Source of the DNA: Acidobacteriaceae bacterium
Lineage (GTDB): Bacteria; Acidobacteriota; Terriglobia; Terriglobales; Acidobacteriaceae
Reading direction: 5' to 3'
DNA length: 6,378 nt
Assembly (NCBI GenBank): GCA_003151875.1
Contig: PLYW01000140.1
Coordinates: forward strand, 540 to 6,917
Shown here in pieces: positions 1 to 4,761 of this stretch (position 1 is the stretch's first letter; every line of letters begins with the position of its first letter). Below the pieces are notes generated by a model. It had not been told where the DNA came from and searched no databases. It saw only the letters and a list, made by a program, of their open reading frames with translations. The translations under genes were made by a program, and so were the position numbers.

Positions 1-69
1 CAACTGGAAAGCTAGACCAATTTCCGCCGGCGGTGAACCCGTGCTCCTTCCCCCTCTTGCACTTTCAGC

Positions 70-84
70 CCGGCCCCAGGCCGG
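70..84. repeat. Short GC-rich hairpin, CCGGCC/GGCCGG
   Basis: A perfect 6-bp inverted repeat with a 3-nt loop (CCA) lies about 85 bases before the kinase. No T-run follows on either strand, so it is not a canonical intrinsic terminator. It could end transcription from an upstream gene outside the window or be incidental in GC-rich DNA. Confidence 0.3.
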
Positions 85-158
85 AGACCCGCCCCGCCTC
101 CAAGATTGGTGAGTTGTAGGTTTCGGCAAGGGCTGATAACGTCGAGCGCGGTAAATTG

Positions 159-164
159 AAGGAG
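159..164 (+). promoter_or_regulatory. Shine-Dalgarno of the ROK kinase
   Basis: AAGGAG lies 4 nt before the ATG at 169 and 7 nt before the adjacent ATG at 172, so 172 has the better spacing. A third possible start, ATG at 199, has its own AAAGG (185-189) 9 nt upstream. It would give a protein beginning MKVLAVDVGGT, the usual beginning for this family. The sequence alone does not decide among the three. Confidence 0.6.
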
Positions 165-168
165 ACGA

Positions 169-966
169 ATGATGAAGGCGACCCAAAGGCGCGGTGTAAT
201 GAAGGTATTGGCGGTGGATGTAGGCGGGACCCACGTCAAAATGCTCGCCGCGGGACAGGGGCAGCCACGCAAGTTCGTCTCGGGCCCGACATTGACGCCG
301 CGACGGATGGTTGCCGAGACCAAGAGTCTAGCTAGCGAGTGGCAGTACGATGTGGTGTCGATTGGTTATCCCGGGGTAGTGATGCAGGGGCGGCCCATCT
401 CAGAGCCGCACAACCTGGCGCGCGGATGGGTGGGTTTCAAATTTGAAAAGGCATTTGGGCTCCCGGTGAAGGTGATCAACGACGCCGCCATGCAAGCTCT
501 CGGGAGCTACAAAAAGGGGCGGATGCTGTTCCTTGGGCTGGGGACCGGTCTGGGCTCCACGATGATTGTGGACGGAGAGGTGCAACCGATGGAACTGGCC
601 CACCTTCCTTACAAGAAAGCAACGTACGAGGACTACGTTGGCCTGCGCGGACTCAAGCGGCTGGGCAGGAAAAAGTGGCAGCGTTGCGTCTTTGACGTCG
701 TTGCCCGCTTAGCGGCAGCCTTGGAGCCTGACGACATCGTGCTGGGTGGCGGCAACGTCAAGAAGTTGAGAGAACTGCCTCCGGGCTGTCGGGTGGGCAA
801 CAACGCGAATGCCTTTCTCGGTGGTTTTCGCTTGTGGGCAGACGGGCTGAGCATCTTCATGGCAAAATCGCCCCAACTCTTTTCGCCTCACGTGCTGCAG
901 TGGAGGCGGAAGATCCGCTACCAGGCGAAAAGAAAAAGAAGAAGAAGCGGAGCAGCTAGAAGATGA
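169..966 (+). CDS. ROK-family sugar kinase, polyphosphate-glucokinase-like
   Basis: Predicted cytoplasmic sugar kinase, probably phosphorylating glucose to glucose-6-phosphate with ATP or polyphosphate. The N-terminus has the phosphate-binding DVGGT (residues 17-21). A sugar-contact region EPHNLARGW (79-87) follows. IND (103-105) carries the likely catalytic Asp105. The second phosphate loop is GLGTGLGS (123-130), ELAH (142-145) matches the ROK E-x-x-H element, and VLGGGN (191-196) is the adenosine-side glycine motif. The cysteine zinc cluster of many ROK repressors and kinases is absent, as is usual in the polyphosphate-glucokinase branch. No DNA-binding domain is present, so it is an enzyme and not a repressor. 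The conserved part ends at NAFLGGFRLW (214-223). The remaining 42 residues are very basic and atypical, and may be out of frame (see findings). The next gene, gnd, supports a role in the pentose phosphate route. The exact phosphoryl donor is inferred, not shown. Confidence 0.85.
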   Translation: MMKATQRRGVMKVLAVDVGGTHVKMLAAGQGQPRKFVSGPTLTPRRMVAETKSLASEWQYDVVSIGYPGVVMQGRPISEPHNLARGWVGFKFEKAFGLPVKVINDAAMQALGSYKKGRMLFLGLGTGLGSTMIVDGEVQPMELAHLPYKKATYEDYVGLRGLKRLGRKKWQRCVFDVVARLAAALEPDDIVLGGGNVKKLRELPPGCRVGNNANAFLGGFRLWADGLSIFMAKSPQLFSPHVLQWRRKIRYQAKRKRRRSGAARR

Positions 967-1017
967 AGATGAAGAAGACCGGTAAAGGCAGCTAGAGTCC
1001 AACGATTTTTCTGAGCA

Positions 1018-1024
1018 GAGGGAG
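1018..1024 (+). promoter_or_regulatory. Shine-Dalgarno of gnd
   Basis: GAGGGAG ends 6 nt before the ATG at 1031, a strong and well-spaced site that supports this start. No promoter is evident in the 64-base gap after the kinase, so co-transcription with it is plausible. Confidence 0.65.
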
Positions 1025-1030
1025 CGGGTT

Positions 1031-2050
1031 ATGCAACTCGGAATGGTAGGTCTGGGAAGAATGGGCGCCAACATGGTGCGGCGGCTGATCAAAGCGGGCC
1101 ACGAGTGCGTGGTCTTCGATATGTCGCCGAAATCGGTGGAAGCGTTAGTGAAGGAAAAGGCGGTGGGGTCGTCCTCGCTGCAGGATTTCGTCAGCAAGCT
1201 GACCAAGCCGCGGGCGGTGTGGTTGATGATCCCGGCAGCAGTCGTGGACGAGACCATCTCCGGAATCGTGCCCTACCTCGAGGCTGAGGACATCCTCATC
1301 GACGGCGGCAATTCCTATTACATCGACGATATTCGCCGGGGGAACCAGCTTGCGTCCAAGGGCATTCACTACGTGGATGTCGGCACCAGCGGCGGCGTGT
1401 GGGGTCTGGAGCGCGGCTACTGCATGATGATTGGCGGCCCGAATTCGGCGGTGCAGCACCTCGATCCCATCTTCAAAACTATTGCACCGGGCATCGGCGA
1501 CATACCGCGGACGCCGGGACGCGAGAAGCTGGGCGGCACGGCCGAACAGGGTTATCTGCACTGCGGACCCAGCGGTGGCGGACACTTCGTCAAGATGGTG
1601 CACAACGGAATCGAGTACGGCATCATGGCCGCTTACGCCGAGGGGCTCAACATTCTGCGCTCCGCCAACGTGGGCAAGCAGACCCACGCGATCGACGCCG
1701 AGACCACTCCCTTGCGCGATCCGGAACACTACCAGTACGACTTCAACCTGACCGACGTCACTGAGGTGTGGCGGCGAGGCAGCGTGATCGCTTCCTGGCT
1801 GTTGGACCTGACAGCCTCAGCCTTGGCGGGAGATCCCGAGCTCGCGAAATTCGCCGGCCGGGTGTCGGACTCTGGCGAAGGGCGCTGGACCATCAAGGCC
1901 TCCATCGATGAGGCGGTGCCCAGCCCAGTCCTCACTACCGCGCTCTACGAGCGCTTCAGCTCGCGCGGCGAAGCCGACTTTGCCGACAAACTTTTGTCGG
2001 CGATGCGTTATGAGTTCGGCGGCCACCTGGAGAAAACGGCGGGGAAGTGA
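1031..2050 (+). CDS. gnd: 6-phosphogluconate dehydrogenase, decarboxylating (short, NAD-type)
   Basis: Oxidatively decarboxylates 6-phosphogluconate to ribulose-5-phosphate in the cytoplasm, the third step of the oxidative pentose phosphate pathway. The 339-residue length matches the short bacterial form (GntZ/YqeC type), not the roughly 470-residue NADP enzyme. Residues 1-30 form the Rossmann start with GLGRMG (7-12), and the second strand ends in Asp30 (VVFD), an acidic residue that favours NAD over NADP. Substrate motifs follow: DGGNSYY (91-97), GTSGG (119-122 region), and the catalytic helix FVKMVHNGIEYG, with Lys188, His191, Asn192 and Glu195 in the expected places. The helical C-terminal domain runs from about 195 and includes WRRGSVIASWLLDL (247-260). 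The initiator methionine directly precedes the cofactor strand, as in the family. It is downstream of a sugar kinase and convergent with the sulfotransferase gene. Confidence 0.93.
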   Translation: MQLGMVGLGRMGANMVRRLIKAGHECVVFDMSPKSVEALVKEKAVGSSSLQDFVSKLTKPRAVWLMIPAAVVDETISGIVPYLEAEDILIDGGNSYYIDDIRRGNQLASKGIHYVDVGTSGGVWGLERGYCMMIGGPNSAVQHLDPIFKTIAPGIGDIPRTPGREKLGGTAEQGYLHCGPSGGGHFVKMVHNGIEYGIMAAYAEGLNILRSANVGKQTHAIDAETTPLRDPEHYQYDFNLTDVTEVWRRGSVIASWLLDLTASALAGDPELAKFAGRVSDSGEGRWTIKASIDEAVPSPVLTTALYERFSSRGEADFADKLLSAMRYEFGGHLEKTAGK

Positions 2051-2143
2051 GAGGCAGTAACGATTGACGATCGCGGGCTGTAGCAGAAAGGCGACAACGC
2101 TCCATGTTGCCGCTGCAGGACGTGCATCAGGACTGGGTTTTGC

Positions 2144-2190
2144 TGGCTGCCCAAAATGCGAACGACAACATTCGCCAGAGTGGGCAGCCA
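2144..2190. terminator. Large inverted repeat between convergent genes, possible bidirectional terminator
   Basis: TGGCTGCCCA (2144-2153) and TGGGCAGCCA (2181-2190) are perfect 10-bp inverted copies. Inside the 27-nt loop a second, nested pair GCGAA (2158-2162) / TTCGC (2171-2175) can form an inner stem. It sits between the gnd stop at 2050 and the sulfotransferase stop at 2198, where a shared terminator would be expected. No T-tract follows on either strand, so intrinsic termination is uncertain. An RNA 3'-end stabiliser is another reading. Confidence 0.45.
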
Positions 2191-2197
2191 CCATTGC

Positions 2198-4072
2198 CTA
2201 CGGGAGTGTCGGCGTGTAAAGGTCCCGCTGACGATAAGTCCGGTAGGACCACTGATTCGCCTGCAATTGGTAAACAACTGAGCCGGTAGTTGGGTCCACC
2301 TCCGTAGCTTGCGAGGAGTGGCCGGACGGGAGGTTGACGAGGCCGTTGCCGAAGCTGGCATAAATACCGTAGGGAGGCGAAATCAGCAGCTGCGCACTGC
2401 CCAGGGCCGCAGAATATTGACCCAGATCGGCGGAGGTCTGAATACTGACCGTGTGCGTCCCTTCTGCAACATAAAACACCATACCTCGACTGTTTCCGCC
2501 GCCGCACTGGAAGTGGCGCAGATTGCCGTCGTCGAAAACGGTGAGCACCTCAAGGGCGCCGGTTTGAACTTGAAATGCGGCGTCGTGCTGGTGAGTGAAC
2601 CATGGATAGACGTTGGGATCGCCGCAGGTCTGATGGGGTGGATTCGAGATGGTGAAATCGCCAAAGGGGCCCATTCTCCACAGCAGGCTTCCGTCACCGC
2701 GCCCGTTTTGGTAGTTGACCTTTATGACCCAGTCCTGACTGCGTTCGGAGAGGAGGATATTACCGTCCCCCGTGAGCTGGGCGGAGTTGGTGTGCAACCA
2801 ATCGTTGGCCTGGGTAAAGTTGTGATTGAAATCCGGGCAGCCGCCAGCTCCGCGCAAGCATAAATCGCCCAGGGTGGCGGCGCGGCTGAGGTCCTGGTGA
2901 GCAAACGAATCCCAGGCCCACACCAGTTGCATATTGTGGTCCAGAATCAGAATCATGTCGCCGATGATGTCCACCGGGTGCTGCTGCGTGCCCCCCTGCT
3001 CGGTGGTTGAGACGACATCGCGGCTGCCCAGCAAGAGAATATTGCCGTTGGGCAAACGCCGGGTTTCATGGGTGTTGAACGAATCCATGGTCGGGTACCC
3101 TTGTGCCGCCAGTTGTTCGTTCAGGATCTCAACGTTGGTTGCCAGAGTTAAGTTCCCAGCAAGGTCGTACTCGGTGAGATTTGTATTCGTCAGCGAAAAA
3201 CTGTTTCCGCCCGATTCCATGCGGGTGATGATCACTTGGTTGGGGTAGTACCACAGGACATTTCCCGACAGGTCCGTAGCCATCGGCCAGAAGTGAAAAG
3301 GGGTAGCGAAGGCTGGAAGCAAGTGGAACAGCACCACAGGAAATGCCCCGTCGTGTTGGGTCGGCGACACGTTTACCACCATGCTTAACCCGGGAAATCC
3401 CGAAGGAAGAGCCCCCGTAGTGAACGACTGGTCAGGACCCGAAGTGAGAAAACCGGCGGCGAATTCCTCCCAGTGCATCAGGTACTGAGTGGAGGGGAGC
3501 ATGCCCGCAACCAGAAAGTTGGCGCTGCTTTGCGAACAGGGCACGGCGTTGGTCGTGCTCGACGCCTGCGCCCCATTCTGCTTGAAGCGAACCCGAATCG
3601 AGTGACCTGAGGTGCATGGCCCTGCGCTGAACAACGCCACCAGGGGGTGTGCGGTTCGATTGACGGCCGAACCCCCGCTAACTGTGACCCACGGTTCGAG
3701 CACGTATGGCACCGAAACCGGTGGGTAAACAGTGTAGGGCTGCGTGGTGATGTCTCGCACCACAACCGTGACCGAATAGGTTCCTTCCACGGTATGGGGG
3801 ACCCAGGTGAAGGAGTTGGCCAGATCGAAATCGCGCACGATTTGACTCTGGCCTTGCAGCGCAGCACTGAATTGATAGTCGTACGTGTCGCCGGGAGGAC
3901 CACCCTGCACGGTCGCTGTCCACAGGATGCTGGTATCGAGCATTTGCGGACTAGACAAACTTGGGCTTAGCGTAATTGTTACGGACGGAGCTTTGATAGC
4001 CGCAATGGCAATACTGGACAATAAGGTCAATCCAAGCAAGGTCAGAAGACCGGCACAACATACTTTAGACAC
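2198..4072 (-). CDS. Secreted aryl-sulfate sulfotransferase (ASST) family protein
   Basis: Predicted exported enzyme of the PAPS-independent arylsulfotransferase family, which moves sulfate between phenolic compounds through a sulfo-histidine. From the GTG at 4072 it has 624 residues. Residues 1-25 are a signal peptide (hydrophobic AGLLTLLGLTLLSSIAIAA). Residues about 28-130 and 130-223 look like two Ig-like beta domains. The rest is the beta-propeller with repeated blades such as LPNGNILLL and TGDGNILLS. Likely active-site residues, by comparison with E. coli-type ASST, are His335 (NTHETRRLPNG), His427 (DWLHTNS), Arg444 (SERSQDWVIKVN) and His496 (WFTHQHDAAF), the last being the candidate sulfated histidine. 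Cys405/Cys412 and Cys483/Cys523 could form disulfides outside the cytoplasm. No DsbA/DsbL partner gene is nearby. A longer start at 4093 (GTG) is possible but would place the ribosome site inside the gene. Substrate is unknown. Confidence 0.85.
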   Translation of the reverse strand: MSKVCCAGLLTLLGLTLLSSIAIAAIKAPSVTITLSPSLSSPQMLDTSILWTATVQGGPPGDTYDYQFSAALQGQSQIVRDFDLANSFTWVPHTVEGTYSVTVVVRDITTQPYTVYPPVSVPYVLEPWVTVSGGSAVNRTAHPLVALFSAGPCTSGHSIRVRFKQNGAQASSTTNAVPCSQSSANFLVAGMLPSTQYLMHWEEFAAGFLTSGPDQSFTTGALPSGFPGLSMVVNVSPTQHDGAFPVVLFHLLPAFATPFHFWPMATDLSGNVLWYYPNQVIITRMESGGNSFSLTNTNLTEYDLAGNLTLATNVEILNEQLAAQGYPTMDSFNTHETRRLPNGNILLLGSRDVVSTTEQGGTQQHPVDIIGDMILILDHNMQLVWAWDSFAHQDLSRAATLGDLCLRGAGGCPDFNHNFTQANDWLHTNSAQLTGDGNILLSERSQDWVIKVNYQNGRGDGSLLWRMGPFGDFTISNPPHQTCGDPNVYPWFTHQHDAAFQVQTGALEVLTVFDDGNLRHFQCGGGNSRGMVFYVAEGTHTVSIQTSADLGQYSAALGSAQLLISPPYGIYASFGNGLVNLPSGHSSQATEVDPTTGSVVYQLQANQWSYRTYRQRDLYTPTLP

Positions 4073-4078
4073 AACAAA

Positions 4079-4084
4079 CCTCCC
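4079..4084 (-). promoter_or_regulatory. Shine-Dalgarno that sets the sulfotransferase start
   Basis: On the minus strand this reads GGGAGG, followed by a 6-nt spacer (TTTGTT) and a GTG at 4072-4070. It is the strongest ribosome site in the window. It places the true start 7 codons inside the longest frame and makes the signal peptide begin MSKVCCAGLL. Confidence 0.75.
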
Positions 4085-4185
4085 GGGGGGCACACGTGAT
4101 GGGAAAGCACAAGTGCGCCTTGTTCCTTCCCGCGATATTTCGTTAGGAGCAGCAGGGTTTCTTTCTAGGGCTCAAAATGAAAAAA

Positions 4186-4191
4186 ACTATA
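4186..4191 (-). promoter_or_regulatory. Candidate -10 box for the sulfotransferase gene
   Basis: The minus strand reads TATAGT here, close to TATAAT, and is followed by a T-rich stretch. The start of transcription would be near 4179, giving a leader of about 105 nt. No good TTGACA-like -35 is present at 16-18 bp, so activator dependence or a chance match must be allowed. Confidence 0.35.
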
Positions 4192-4217
4192 CACCATCCG
4201 GCCTACCCTGGCATAGC

Positions 4218-4229
4218 GGAAACGTTTCC
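4218..4229. promoter_or_regulatory. Operator-like palindrome GGAAACGTTTCC
   Basis: A perfect 12-bp palindrome with the central AAACGTTT typical of LacI/GalR-family and CcpA-type operators. Its centre is about 35 bp upstream of the candidate -10 box of the sulfotransferase gene, overlapping or just upstream of where a -35 would be. No regulator gene of that family lies in the window, so the protein partner is inferred. Confidence 0.45.
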
Positions 4230-4301
4230 CTCAGAGAAGGCACTCAAGAAATGGCTATGCGTCGGTGGTTTCGGCGTTACGGTGCGCCTGAGCCGCCAAA
4301 C

Positions 4302-4321
4302 GGACGCTAAAGCTTGCGTCC
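4302..4321. repeat. Hairpin GGACGC/GCGTCC
   Basis: A perfect 6-bp inverted repeat with an 8-nt loop (TAAAGCTT) lies between the divergent promoters. No T-run follows, so it is not an obvious terminator. It may insulate the two promoters or be incidental. Confidence 0.3.
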
Positions 4322-4352
4322 CTCGCGCGGTATCGTTCGCCCTTAACTAAAG

Positions 4353-4361
4353 TGCGATAAT
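4353..4361 (+). promoter_or_regulatory. Extended -10 promoter of tRNA-Arg
   Basis: TGCGATAAT is an extended -10 element (TG, one base, then GATAAT at 4356-4361). It would start transcription near 4367, about 10 nt before the mature tRNA 5' end. The -35 position 17 bp upstream (TCGTTC) is poor, which is acceptable for an extended -10 promoter. Confidence 0.5.
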
Positions 4362-4377
4362 CGATTCACGTCGCAGT

Positions 4378-4454
4378 GGCCCTGTAGCTCAGATGGATAG
4401 AGCAGCGGTTTCCTAAACCGAAGGTCGGCAGTTCAACTCTGCCCAGGGCCTCCA
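4378..4454 (+). tRNA. tRNA-Arg (anticodon CCT)
   Basis: A complete 77-nt cloverleaf can be folded by eye. The acceptor stem is GGCCCTG/CAGGGCC, the D stem GCTC/GAGC, the anticodon arm GCGGT-TTCCTAA-ACCGA, the variable loop AGGTC, and the T arm GGCAG-TTCAACT-CTGCC. Discriminator T and an encoded CCA end it. The anticodon CCT reads AGG arginine codons. The outermost anticodon-stem pair (G27 with A43) is a mismatch; all other stem pairs are Watson-Crick. Its 3' end faces an integrase remnant, consistent with use as an integration site. Confidence 0.95.
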
Positions 4455-4475
4455 TCCCATCACGCTGAAAGCGCA

Positions 4476-4704
4476 CTAGATAACGGCAGGGGTTGCCGTT
4501 GTCTTCCAAGCTTCTGTTGCCACTTCGTTGCCAGATAACGATTCAGGCAATGCCTGTTGCAGTTTCTCCATCGCGTCGGCCACTTGCGTGGGGACCGTCT
4601 TGATGTAGTACGTGCTGGTGGTGCTTACGTTGGCGTGACGCAGTATTTGCTGAATCACCTTCTCCTGGGACTCGGGTTGGGACAGACAGAACGATGCCCC
4701 GAGC
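4476..4704 (-). pseudogene. C-terminal remnant of a tyrosine recombinase (integrase)
   Basis: The minus strand from about 4664 to the stop at 4476 encodes EKVIQQILRHANVSTTSTYY and a following IKTVPTQVADAMEKLQQAL. This is the C-terminal end of phage/island tyrosine recombinases: LRHAN carries the penultimate active-site histidine and TTSTYY the nucleophilic tyrosine. The roughly 250-300 upstream residues, including the N-terminal DNA-binding domain and the first catalytic arginine, are missing. Just upstream, the neighbouring frame reads ARGIVLSVPTRVPGE (4660-4704), which resembles the RRG...RLGVPE segment normally preceding KVIQ and suggests a frameshift near 4660-4665. The acyltransferase frame overlaps the region beyond 4762. 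It ends 21 bases from the tRNA CCA, facing it, as integrases at tRNA attachment sites do. It cannot be an active recombinase. Confidence 0.75.
4482..4500 (+). terminator. Hairpin terminator candidate after tRNA-Arg
   Basis: AACGGCA (4482-4488) and TGCCGTT (4494-4500) form a perfect 7-bp stem with a GGGGT loop, 27 bases after the tRNA CCA. The following bases GTCTTCC are only modestly T-rich, so termination may be weak. The hairpin overlaps the last codons of the integrase remnant. Confidence 0.45.
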
Positions 4705-4747
4705 GCTGGGCCCAGCCGAAGGAAGAATAGCGCTCCGGAATGCCTCG

Positions 4748-4753
4748 AAGGGG
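4748..4753 (+). promoter_or_regulatory. Possible Shine-Dalgarno of the acyltransferase
   Basis: AAGGGG lies 8 nt before the GTG at 4762, the first usable start after the upstream in-frame stop at 4651. The fit to the consensus is only fair. Later starts (TTG at 4801, ATG at 4861) are possible, but ATG 4861 would cut into the conserved RLVPMEGMRGFA segment. Confidence 0.35.
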
Positions 4754-4761
4754 TATATAGT

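Larger units (their letters stand above)
1..168. other. Leader region upstream of the kinase, no gene seen
   Basis: No convincing coding frame is seen here. The two + frames open at the window edge run only about 38 codons to stops near 118 and resemble no family. The stretch contains a 10-bp palindrome CCGCCGGCGG (24-33) and a short GC hairpin (CCGGCC at 70-75, GGCCGG at 79-84). No good -35/-10 pair was found, so the kinase promoter may lie further upstream or be non-standard. Confidence 0.5.
4073..4377. other. Divergent regulatory region between the sulfotransferase and tRNA-Arg
   Basis: This region of about 300 bases separates two divergently transcribed genes. It holds the sulfotransferase ribosome site, a candidate -10 box for that gene, a 12-bp operator-like palindrome, a flanking pair GCATAGC (4211-4217) / GCTATGC (4254-4260), a 6-bp hairpin (4302-4321) and the tRNA promoter. 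A 19-codon frame at 4251-4310 (starting MAMRRWFRRYG) exists, but nothing supports it as a gene. Confidence 0.5.

Noticed and set aside
925..960. A-rich run near the kinase end as a programmed frameshift site
   Set aside because: No proper X-XXY-YYZ heptamer in the right phase and no downstream structure were seen. The frame conflict begins upstream of the run, so an indel is the better explanation.
1145..1729. 194-codon minus-strand open frame opposite gnd
   Set aside because: Antisense shadow of a highly conserved gene in GC-rich DNA.
2104..2289. 61-codon + strand frame after gnd
   Set aside because: It runs through the intergenic hairpin and into the antisense of the sulfotransferase 3' end, with no ribosome site.
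2309..2863. 184-codon + strand open frame opposite the sulfotransferase gene
   Set aside because: It lies wholly antisense to a gene with clear family motifs, has no ribosome site and its peptide resembles no family.
3885..4310. 141-codon + strand open frame spanning the sulfotransferase start and its upstream region
   Set aside because: It crosses the other gene's signal-peptide region and regulatory sites, and its peptide has no recognisable features.
4754..4761. TATATAGT just before the acyltransferase as a -10 promoter box
   Set aside because: No matching -35 is present, and transcription would begin inside the gene downstream of the best start.
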